Below, piece after piece: positions 33,631-40,903 of a DNA stretch of 64,000 nucleotides. Origin of the DNA: Sphingobacteriales bacterium. Lineage in GTDB: Bacteria > Bacteroidota > Bacteroidia > Chitinophagales > Chitinophagaceae. The position numbers and the translations under genes are program-made. The DNA lies in assembly GCA_016219985.1 (NCBI GenBank), contig JACRJO010000032.1, positions 1 to 64,000 on the forward strand. Direction: 5' to 3'. The number at the start of each line of letters is the position of its first letter. The stretch's first letter is position 1. The notes under the pieces are model-generated. The model worked only from the letters and a program-made list of their open reading frames with translations, made no database searches and was not told the origin of the DNA.

Positions 33631-36012
33631 ATGAAGAAAATCCTGTTATTAAGTTGCCTGTTATTGTCCCTGGGGGGATTGACCCGGGCACAGCAGCAAA
33701 ACAATGCCAGTTCCAATCATGCCAACAAGTTTGAGCAATTGGGAACGATCCTGCCCACCCCCAACGAGCAGCGTACGGCCAGTGGCGCCCCCGGCGCCAA
33801 ATACTGGCAGCAACGGGTGGACTATGATATCAAATGCGAGCTCGACGAAGCCAATAACAAATTGTCCGGCAGCGAGACCATCACGTATTTCAACAATTCG
33901 CCGGATGTGCTCACTTATTTCTGGATGCAGCTCGACGAGAACCAGCACAGCACCGTAAAGAATGCCGATTACCAGAACAGCAACCGGATGCCGGTGCAGG
34001 CCACGGATAAGATACTGGACCGCTACCAGGAACGGAAATCGGATAACGGGTACGGGGTCAATATCACCAAACTCACGGATGCGGCCGGCAAAACCCTGGA
34101 CTATACGATCAATAAAACCATGATGAAGGTAAACCTGCCCCTGCCGCTGAAGCCGGGACAGAAATTTGTTTTCAACTGCGACTGGAATTATAAGATCGCC
34201 AACCGGGGTGATTTTATCCGTTTTGGCGGGGCCCGTGGCGGGTATGAACATTTTGCGGAGGATGACAATAACAATTATACCATGACCCAGTGGTATCCCC
34301 GTCTCTGCCGCTACAGTGATGACCAGGGCTGGCAAAACCACCAGTTTACCGGGACCGGCGAGTTCACCTTATGCTTTGGCAACTTTAAAGTACAGATGAC
34401 CGTACCTGCTGATCATATTGTGGGCGGTACCGGGGAGTGCCAGAATTATGCGCAAACCCTGTCACCGGTGCAGTTGGCCCGCTGGCAGAAAGCGCAAACA
34501 GCCAAAGAACCCCTGCAGATCGTGACACTGAATGAAGCCCTCGATGCTTCCAAAACCAAAAGCAAAGCAAAAAAAACCTGGATCTTTAAAGCGGACAATG
34601 TCCGGGATTTTGCCTGGACCAGTTCCCGCCGTTTTGTATGGGATGCCATGGCGGCCCAGGTGGAGGGAAAGAAAGTAATGACCATGAGTTATTACGCCAA
34701 AGAAGCCTATCCCATTTACAGCAAGTATTCCACCAAGGTGGTGGCGCATACCCTGAAGAGTTACTCCCATTTCGCATTCCCCTATCCCTATCCCGTTGCC
34801 ATCAGCGTGGAAGGCAACCAGGGAATGGAATACCCGATGATCTCCTTTAACCCCGGGCGGGCGGAAAAAGACGGCAGCTACAGTGAAGGCGCCAAGAATG
34901 CGGCCATCCTCGTCATCATTCACGAAGTGGGACATACTTTCTTCCCGATGATCGTGAACAGTGATGAACGCCAGTGGACCTGGATGGACGAAGGGCTGAA
35001 TTCCTATATGCAATACCTCACCCAGGAATTATGGGACAATAAATTTCCTTCCCATGGCGGACCTGCCTGGTCTATTACGGATTATATGAAACTCCCCAAG
35101 GACCAGCTGGAGCCCATTATGACCAACAGCGAAAACATCAACAATTTCGGGTCAAATGCCTATGACAAAGTAGCTACCGGTCTGAATATTTTAAGAGAGA
35201 CCATCGTGGGCCGCGAGTTATTTGACAATGCCTTCCGTGAATATGCCAAACGCTGGATGTTCAAGTCACCCACACCGGCCGATCTCTTCCGCACCCTCGA
35301 AGACGCCACCGGTGAAGACCTTGACTGGTTCTGGCGCGGCTGGTTCTACGGAATTGATGCCTGTGATATCTCCATCGATTCGGTGAAACATGCCATACCG
35401 GATGTGGCCGCGGTTCCCCCGCTGACGAAAGACAGCGTAGTGATGCGTCCCCTGCAGAAGCCGGCTGTAAACGATTTTGAAGACCTTTCCAAGATCCGCA
35501 ACAAGCAGGACAAAAACATTCTGTTTGAGACCGACCGGGATACCACCCTCCGGGATTTCTACTGGAAGTACGACCGGGAGATTGCCAAATACGACAGCAG
35601 CAAATACCCGGTGACCATGCGTCCGCAGACGGAAGCGCTGGATGAAGAGGGGAAACAGAAATACGGCGGCAAACATTTTTACGAGGTCTCCTTCAGCAAT
35701 AAAGGCGGCCTGGTGATGCCGATCATCCTCGAATGGACCTATAAGGATGGCAGCAGGGAAATCGAACGCATTCCCGCACAGGTTTGGCGCAAGAACGAAA
35801 AGAATGTGGTAAAAACCTTTATGAAAGACAAGGAAGTGGCCTCCGTCAAACTGGACCCCTATAAGGAGACTGCCGATATCGACGAAAGCAATAACAGCTA
35901 CGGGGATATCAAAGAGCCTTCCAGGTTTAAATTATTCAAACAAAAACAGAATGTAACCCCGGCCCCCGGCATCAACCCGATGCAGAAAGCGCAGGAAAAG
36001 AAAGCATTCTGA
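33631..36012 (+). CDS. M1 family zinc metallopeptidase (copy 1)
   Basis: A secreted aminopeptidase-like enzyme, 793 residues. Signal peptide at 1-21 (LLLSCLLLSLGGLTRAQ). Zinc site: VIIHEVGHTFFPMIVNSDERQWTWMDEGLN, that is HEVGH and a Glu 18 residues on. The exopeptidase loop reads NQGMEYP rather than classic GAMEN. C-terminal helical region 500-600, then an unusual beta segment (VMPIILEWTYKDGSREIERIPAQVW). It is followed by a terminator and then a full-length paralogue in the same direction. Substrate unknown. Confidence 0.92.
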   Translation: MKKILLLSCLLLSLGGLTRAQQQNNASSNHANKFEQLGTILPTPNEQRTASGAPGAKYWQQRVDYDIKCELDEANNKLSGSETITYFNNSPDVLTYFWMQLDENQHSTVKNADYQNSNRMPVQATDKILDRYQERKSDNGYGVNITKLTDAAGKTLDYTINKTMMKVNLPLPLKPGQKFVFNCDWNYKIANRGDFIRFGGARGGYEHFAEDDNNNYTMTQWYPRLCRYSDDQGWQNHQFTGTGEFTLCFGNFKVQMTVPADHIVGGTGECQNYAQTLSPVQLARWQKAQTAKEPLQIVTLNEALDASKTKSKAKKTWIFKADNVRDFAWTSSRRFVWDAMAAQVEGKKVMTMSYYAKEAYPIYSKYSTKVVAHTLKSYSHFAFPYPYPVAISVEGNQGMEYPMISFNPGRAEKDGSYSEGAKNAAILVIIHEVGHTFFPMIVNSDERQWTWMDEGLNSYMQYLTQELWDNKFPSHGGPAWSITDYMKLPKDQLEPIMTNSENINNFGSNAYDKVATGLNILRETIVGRELFDNAFREYAKRWMFKSPTPADLFRTLEDATGEDLDWFWRGWFYGIDACDISIDSVKHAIPDVAAVPPLTKDSVVMRPLQKPAVNDFEDLSKIRNKQDKNILFETDRDTTLRDFYWKYDREIAKYDSSKYPVTMRPQTEALDEEGKQKYGGKHFYEVSFSNKGGLVMPIILEWTYKDGSREIERIPAQVWRKNEKNVVKTFMKDKEVASVKLDPYKETADIDESNNSYGDIKEPSRFKLFKQKQNVTPAPGINPMQKAQEKKAF

Positions 36013-36030
36013 TCCATTAACACTGAATTA

Positions 36031-36066
36031 AAAGCCGCTTATCACAAAGCGGCTTTTTTATTTTTC
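36031..36066 (+). terminator. Terminator between the two M1 peptidase genes
   Basis: AAAGCCGCTT (36031-36040) pairs with AAGCGGCTTT (36047-36056), followed by a T-rich run. It separates the paralogues into two transcription units. Confidence 0.88.
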
Positions 36067-36149
36067 CGTCCCGGGCAGATACTGGTCGAATTCCTTAGTT
36101 TTGGAAAGCTCCCCGGAATAAAGTCCATTATTAAAAATTAACATACAAA

Positions 36150-38540
36150 ATGAAACCGTTATTTCCCTGCTTATTGCTGACCATCGCTTTGGGCACAACG
36201 GCTGTTGCCCAGAACATTTATAATAACCCCAACAGCAACCACGGCAACAAGTTTGAGCAACTGGGCGGGACCCTGCCTACGCCGAATGAATACCGGACTG
36301 CCAGCGGCGCCCCGGGCCCCAAATACTGGCAGCAACGCTGCGATTACGATATCAAATGCGAACTGGATGAACAGAACCTGAAGCTGAATGGCAGCGAGAC
36401 GGTGACCTATTTTAACAATTCGCCCAATGAGCTGGTGTACCTCTGGCTGCAGTTAGACGAAAACCAGCACAGCACCGTAAACAATGCCAATTACCAAACC
36501 AGTAATCCGATGAACCGGCAGGTCAGCCCGCAGCAGATCGACCGGGTGGATGAAGCCAAATCGGATAACGGGTACGGATTCCAGATCAGTACCCTGACCG
36601 ATGCCGGCGGCAAGGCCATTAAATACACAGTTAACAAAACCATGATGCGGGTGGAACTGCCGGCTCCCCTGAAACCGGGACAGCGTTTTGTATTCAAACT
36701 CGACTGGAGTTATAAAATTTCTGACCGGATGAACAGGGGCGGTCGCGGCGGTTATGAATATTTTCCCGAAGACGGCAACCATGTATTTACCATGACCCAA
36801 TGGTATCCCCGGCTCTGCGTGTACAGTGATTTCCAGGGATGGCAGAACCACCAGTTTACCGGGCGCGGCGAATTTGCCCTGACCTTTGGCAACTTCAAAG
36901 TACAGATGACCGTACCGGCCGACCATGTAATCCTGGGGACCGGCGAATGCCAGAACTACCAGGCAGTGCTTTCTCCCGCCCAGTTTGCCCGCTGGAACAA
37001 GGCGAAGCTTGCCACGGAACCCGTTGAAGTGGTGACACTCGATGAAGCCAAAGCGGCCGAAAAGCAAAAAAATACGAAGAAGAAAACCTGGATCTTCAAA
37101 GCCGATAATGTCCGGGACTTTGCCTGGGGTTCTTCCCGCAAATTCATCTGGGATGCCATGAGTACGAAGATCGAAGGCAAAAAGATCATGTGCATGAGCG
37201 GTTATCCCAAGGAAGCCTATGGCCTTTACCGGAAATTCTCCACCAAAGTGGTTGAACATACTATTAAAACCTATTCCAGATTCACCATTCCCTATCCCTA
37301 CCCGGTCGCCCAGAGTATCGAAGCGTCCAGCGGGATGGAATACCCGATGATCTGCTTCAACTTCGGAAGGACGGAAAAAGACGGCACGTACAGCGAGGGC
37401 ACCCGGAACGGCATGCTGGGGGTGATCATTCACGAAGTGGGTCATAACTTCTTCCCGATGATCATCAACAGCGATGAGCGCCAGTGGAGCTGGATGGACG
37501 AAGGGCTGAATACATTTGTAGAATATCTCACCGAAGAATTATGGGATAATAAATTCCCCAGCCGCCGCGGGCCTGCCGCTTTTATCACGGATTATATGAA
37601 ACTGCCAAAAGAACAACTGGAGCCCATTATGACCAACAGTGAAAATATTGTGCAGTTCGGACCCAATGCCTATTCCAAACCCGCAACCGGGCTGAATATC
37701 TTACGCGAAACCATCATGGGCCGTGAGCTGTTTGATTATGCCTTCCGGGAATATGCCCGTCGCTGGGCCTTCAAACACCCTGAACCGGCTGACCTGTTCC
37801 GCACCCTCGAAGATGCCAGCGGCGAGGACCTCGACTGGTTCTGGAGAGGATGGTTCTTCAGCACGGAAGTATGCGATATCTCGCTCGACACGGTGAAGTA
37901 TGCCCGTCCCGACCTGGCGGCTGAACCCAATGCAAGCAATGAAATGACGGTAAAGCGCAGCGCTGACAAGCCCCTGCTGCCAACTTTTGATGACATTTCC
38001 AAAATAAGAAACCGGGAAGATAAGAATATCAGTTTCCGGACAGATGCCGATACCACCCTGCGTGATTTCTACTGGAGATACGGCCGGGGACTGGAGCCTT
38101 ATGACAGTTCCAAACTGGAAGTGACCATACCCGGTAATAAACCCGAAAAACTGAACGATGCCGAGCGGGAGAAATATGGTAACCGGCACATGTACGAACT
38201 TACCTTTAGTAACAAGGGCGGGCTGGTAATGCCGATCATTATCGAGTGGACATATAAAGACGGTACGAAGGAAATCGAAAGAATACCGGCGCAGGTCTGG
38301 AGGCTGAATGAAAGTAAAGTGACCAAATCCTTTATCAAGGACAAGGAAGTGGCTTCGGTAAAACTCGACCCGATGCGGGAGACCGCTGATATCAACGAAA
38401 GCAATAACAGCTGGAATACCATACCCGAGCCCTCCCGGTTCACGATCTTCAAGCAGGCCCAGGGCGGTGGCAGGAGAAACCAGGGCGGACAGGCTGGCAA
38501 CCCGATGCAGCGGGCGCAGGATAAGAAGAAAGGGTTCTGA
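36150..38540 (+). CDS. M1 family zinc metallopeptidase (copy 2)
   Basis: A 796-residue paralogue of the preceding gene, alike from signal peptide (LLLTIALGTTAVAQ) to C-terminus. Zinc motif VIIHEVGHNFFPMIINSDERQWSWMDEGLN; substrate loop SSGMEYP. Differences include the charged region after the propeptide and a Gly/Gln/Arg-rich tail (GGGRRNQGGQAGN). A TAGTTTTG box at 36096-36103, beyond the upstream terminator, may be its own -7 element. The pair probably arose by tandem duplication followed by divergence. Confidence 0.92.
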   Translation: MKPLFPCLLLTIALGTTAVAQNIYNNPNSNHGNKFEQLGGTLPTPNEYRTASGAPGPKYWQQRCDYDIKCELDEQNLKLNGSETVTYFNNSPNELVYLWLQLDENQHSTVNNANYQTSNPMNRQVSPQQIDRVDEAKSDNGYGFQISTLTDAGGKAIKYTVNKTMMRVELPAPLKPGQRFVFKLDWSYKISDRMNRGGRGGYEYFPEDGNHVFTMTQWYPRLCVYSDFQGWQNHQFTGRGEFALTFGNFKVQMTVPADHVILGTGECQNYQAVLSPAQFARWNKAKLATEPVEVVTLDEAKAAEKQKNTKKKTWIFKADNVRDFAWGSSRKFIWDAMSTKIEGKKIMCMSGYPKEAYGLYRKFSTKVVEHTIKTYSRFTIPYPYPVAQSIEASSGMEYPMICFNFGRTEKDGTYSEGTRNGMLGVIIHEVGHNFFPMIINSDERQWSWMDEGLNTFVEYLTEELWDNKFPSRRGPAAFITDYMKLPKEQLEPIMTNSENIVQFGPNAYSKPATGLNILRETIMGRELFDYAFREYARRWAFKHPEPADLFRTLEDASGEDLDWFWRGWFFSTEVCDISLDTVKYARPDLAAEPNASNEMTVKRSADKPLLPTFDDISKIRNREDKNISFRTDADTTLRDFYWRYGRGLEPYDSSKLEVTIPGNKPEKLNDAEREKYGNRHMYELTFSNKGGLVMPIIIEWTYKDGTKEIERIPAQVWRLNESKVTKSFIKDKEVASVKLDPMRETADINESNNSWNTIPEPSRFTIFKQAQGGGRRNQGGQAGNPMQRAQDKKKGF

Positions 38541-38566
38541 CACTCCGCTTCCTGCCGAAAAAAACT

Positions 38567-38599
38567 AAAAGTCTCTGTTTCTTCAACAGGGGCTTTTTT
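38567..38599 (+). terminator. Terminator after M1 copy 2
   Basis: A 13-bp stem with two G-U wobbles (38567-38579 with 38585-38597) ending in TTTTTT. Confidence 0.8.
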
Positions 38600-38607
38600 G
38601 TGATCCA

Positions 38608-39080
38608 GTGTATCTTACTGTTTTAACACATAGACACATAAGATCACATAGCAGGCACATAGCAGATGAAAATTCACAGAAATATATAGACGAATTAACT
38701 TATAAAATAATCAGCTGCGCTATTGAAGTCCATAGATTCCCTGGTCCCGGACTGTTGGAGAGTGTTTCTGAAAAATGTTTTCTGATTGAGCTAGGGATCA
38801 GGGCCTTTCCTACCAAAGGCAACAGCGTATTTACACAGACTATAAGGGCATCACAGTAGACACCGAATTGCGCTATGATGTACTGGTTGAAGACCTTATA
38901 ATAACAGAGCTGAAATCGAAAGACGGTCTCCACCCTATTCATAGTGCCATACTATTGACTTATATGTGAATGCTTGAGAAACCAAAAGGGATTTTGATCA
39001 ATTTCAATTGTACCCATATCTTTAGGGAAGGCCAAAAAACACTTGTTAATGAATTCTACACCAGCCTGCCAGGAGAATAA
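38608..39080 (+). pseudogene. GxxExxY family protein, disrupted by a frameshift and a stop
   Basis: The remains of a small PD-(D/E)XK-like GxxExxY protein. The first frame gives DELTYKIISCAIEVHRFPGPGLLESVSEKCFLIELGIR, where the family motif G.LESVYE.. reads GLLESVSE (Tyr replaced by Ser). Near 38810 the frame shifts; the next part (YQRQQRIYTDYKGITVDTEL...LIITELKS) carries the nuclease-like D...E.K core. A TGA at 38967-38969 interrupts TYM-*-MLEKPKGILINFN; the frame then ends at the TAA at 39078-39080. Two independent lesions make it a decayed gene. The original start is uncertain. It lies exactly between two inverted repeats. Confidence 0.85.
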
Positions 39081-39118
39081 CTATGTGGCCCTCTGTGGTC
39101 CTATGTGCCTATGTGTTA
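38624..39118. mobile_element. Inverted-repeat-bounded element around the GxxExxY remnant
   Basis: TAACACATAGACACATAAGA... (38624-38662) and the reverse complement of 39081-39118 (TAACACATAGGCACATAGGA...) match at about four of five positions over 38-39 bases. The left arm ends just before the coding remnant and the right arm begins directly after its stop codon. No transposase is present and no target duplication was identified, so mobility is inferred from the architecture only. Confidence 0.5.
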
Positions 39119-39948
39119 GACCCATCCTGCCCCTGGTCCTATTGCTGCTCGCATTACTTTCACCCCGCTCCTATTCTGTTGCCGCCTTTTCGGACACCGT
39201 CTCTATTTACAGCAATGCCATGCACAAGGATTATAAATGCGTTGTCATTAGACCGGACACAGTCAAAGCCGGTCAGTCATTCCCGGTTGTCTACCTCCTT
39301 CACGGCCACGGCGGCTGGTACGCCAACTGGCTCCTGCGGGTACCGGAGCTGAAAACCTGGGCCGATGCATACCAGCTGATGATCGTTTGCCCCGATGGCG
39401 GCTACAACAGCTGGTATCTCGACAGCCCCGTAGACCCCGCTGTAAAATTTGAGACCTATATCTCCAAAGAAGTACCGGAATATATTGACGCACACTACAA
39501 CACCCTCAAAGACCGCAAAGCCCGCGCCATCACCGGGCTCAGCATGGGCGGCCACGGCGGCTTATTCCTCGGTTTTCGCCATGCAGAAACCTTCGGCGCC
39601 TGTGGCAGCATGAGCGGCGGGGCAGACCTGCAGCCCTTTAAAAAAAACTGGCAATTGTCCGAAAAGATCGGTGACACAGTCCTGTATGCGGAGAACTGGA
39701 AAAACTATTCAGTGATTCATGTGATTGAAACCCCGCCCAGCGACAGCCTGGGTATCATCATCGATTGCGGGACCGAAGACTTCTTTTACAGTGTGAACAA
39801 TGCCCTGCACCAGAAATTACTAAAGCTGAAGATCCCCCACGACTATATCGAACGCCCCGGCCGGCACGAATGGAGCTACTGGCGGAATGCGGTGCAATAC
39901 CAGTTGCTGTATTTCAGGAATTATTTTAATAGCCAGCCCATCCACTAA
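39103..39948 (+). CDS. Secreted esterase, D-family/S-formylglutathione hydrolase-like
   Basis: An alpha/beta-hydrolase of about 281 residues. Signal peptide PILPLVLLLLALLSPRSYSVAAFSD follows the start. Esterase motifs: VVYLLHGHGGWYANW (oxyanion region), the nucleophile in ITGLSMGGHGGL (GLSMGG), an acid in IDCGTEDFFY and His in RPGRHEWSYW. The family includes S-formylglutathione hydrolases and feruloyl/mycolyl-like esterases; a secreted carbohydrate esterase is likely here. The only suitable ATG (39103) lies inside the right inverted repeat of the GxxExxY element, so that element may have changed the N-terminus. Confidence 0.85.
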   Translation: MCLCVRPILPLVLLLLALLSPRSYSVAAFSDTVSIYSNAMHKDYKCVVIRPDTVKAGQSFPVVYLLHGHGGWYANWLLRVPELKTWADAYQLMIVCPDGGYNSWYLDSPVDPAVKFETYISKEVPEYIDAHYNTLKDRKARAITGLSMGGHGGLFLGFRHAETFGACGSMSGGADLQPFKKNWQLSEKIGDTVLYAENWKNYSVIHVIETPPSDSLGIIIDCGTEDFFYSVNNALHQKLLKLKIPHDYIERPGRHEWSYWRNAVQYQLLYFRNYFNSQPIH

Positions 39949-39989
39949 AATAAGTTGTGGATGAATTCGTCAGAGTCCCTGCTACGGGC

Positions 39990-40101
39990 GATGAGCCATG
40001 AGTCATAAGCTGCGAGCTACGAGCCTGGCGTAGCCAACTTCAAACTACAAACCACAGACTACAAACCTGCCTGGCCGGCAGGCAGGCTACAGACTACAAA
40101 C
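39990..40101. repeat. Word tract GAGCTACGAG / CAAACTACAAAC with nested palindrome
   Basis: GCGATGAGCCATGAG...GCTGCGAGCTACGAG words, then ACTACAAACCACAGACTACAAA. The palindrome CCTGCCTGGCCGGCAGGCAGG sits at 40066-40086 in the context CTACAAA|..|CTAC. The tract provides the stop codon of the next minus-strand gene. Confidence 0.85.
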
Positions 40102-40805
40102 TAATTCCCCGTATTTCCATCCCGTACTTTAATCTTCTTCTTCCCGGAATTCTTCTTCTCATAATCAAGAATGGCCTGGGGCTTGGCGGGTTTTTTAATA
40201 CTGTTGGTATCTGATTTTGTATTGCCTGTGCTGGCAGAAAGAGGCCGGATATTTTCGTCATCGATCATGCCGCCATCTTCGGTCTGCAGCTTGTTCATTA
40301 CATAATTTTCCGAGGCCTCCACCGTTCCTTCCCGGGGATCATAGTATATCCATTTACCATGTTTCATGGAAACACCCTCGTTCTTAACGATCACCCAGTC
40401 GATAATCTTTGACGGATCCTTAATATCATAAACGGCCACGGTATCAAAAGCCACTTTCGGATCCATGGCCCGCCAGTTTTCCACCCGTAGCAGCCCCCCG
40501 TTGTAGGTAAAATACTGTTGCTTGCCGTTCAGTTTTCCCCAGCGGTAATTCTCTTCGGCGATCTTTACGCCTTCGAGGGAATATTTTTTCCAAACCCCTT
40601 CCTTCTGGTCGTTTTCATAATATCCCTCTTCTTCATAGCCCCTTTCCCCCCGCAGTTCATCCACATGCACCGACCAGGGGCCCTGCTTCAGTCCTTTCAT
40701 ATCCACGCGGTTCAGGGTATCCCCCCGTTTCGTCAGGATATAGCTTTTGAGCTGGCCGTAACCGCTGGTGGAAATAAACAGGAGAAGGAAGACTATAAAC
40801 CGCAT
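40101..40805 (-). CDS. Exported MORN/YwqK-like repeat protein
   Basis: A 234-residue protein. N-terminal signal (FIVFLLLFISTSGYGQ). The middle has MORN-like units such as GLKQGPWSVHVDELRGERGYEEEGYYENDQKEGVWKKYSLEGVKIAEENYRWGKLNGKQQYFTYNGGLLRVENW and a later VSMKHGKWIYYDPREG. The pattern matches the repeats of proteins called 'YwqK-family antitoxin', although no toxin is nearby and that name is doubtful. The C-terminus is Lys-rich (KKIKVRDGNTGN). The TAG stop is the first codon of the word tract. Confidence 0.72.
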   Translation of the reverse strand: MRFIVFLLLFISTSGYGQLKSYILTKRGDTLNRVDMKGLKQGPWSVHVDELRGERGYEEEGYYENDQKEGVWKKYSLEGVKIAEENYRWGKLNGKQQYFTYNGGLLRVENWRAMDPKVAFDTVAVYDIKDPSKIIDWVIVKNEGVSMKHGKWIYYDPREGTVEASENYVMNKLQTEDGGMIDDENIRPLSASTGNTKSDTNSIKKPAKPQAILDYEKKNSGKKKIKVRDGNTGN

Positions 40806-40903
40806 AGTTTAGTAAGTTTGGTAATTGCAAAGCCGCGAGCTGCCCGCTTCGCCACGAGGCGGGCTGACAAACTGCAAATTACAAACGAAAATTAACTGCT
40901 TTT

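Noticed and set aside
40101..40805. YwqK-family antitoxin label
   Set aside because: Only the MORN-like repeats support it; there is no toxin partner and the protein has a signal peptide.
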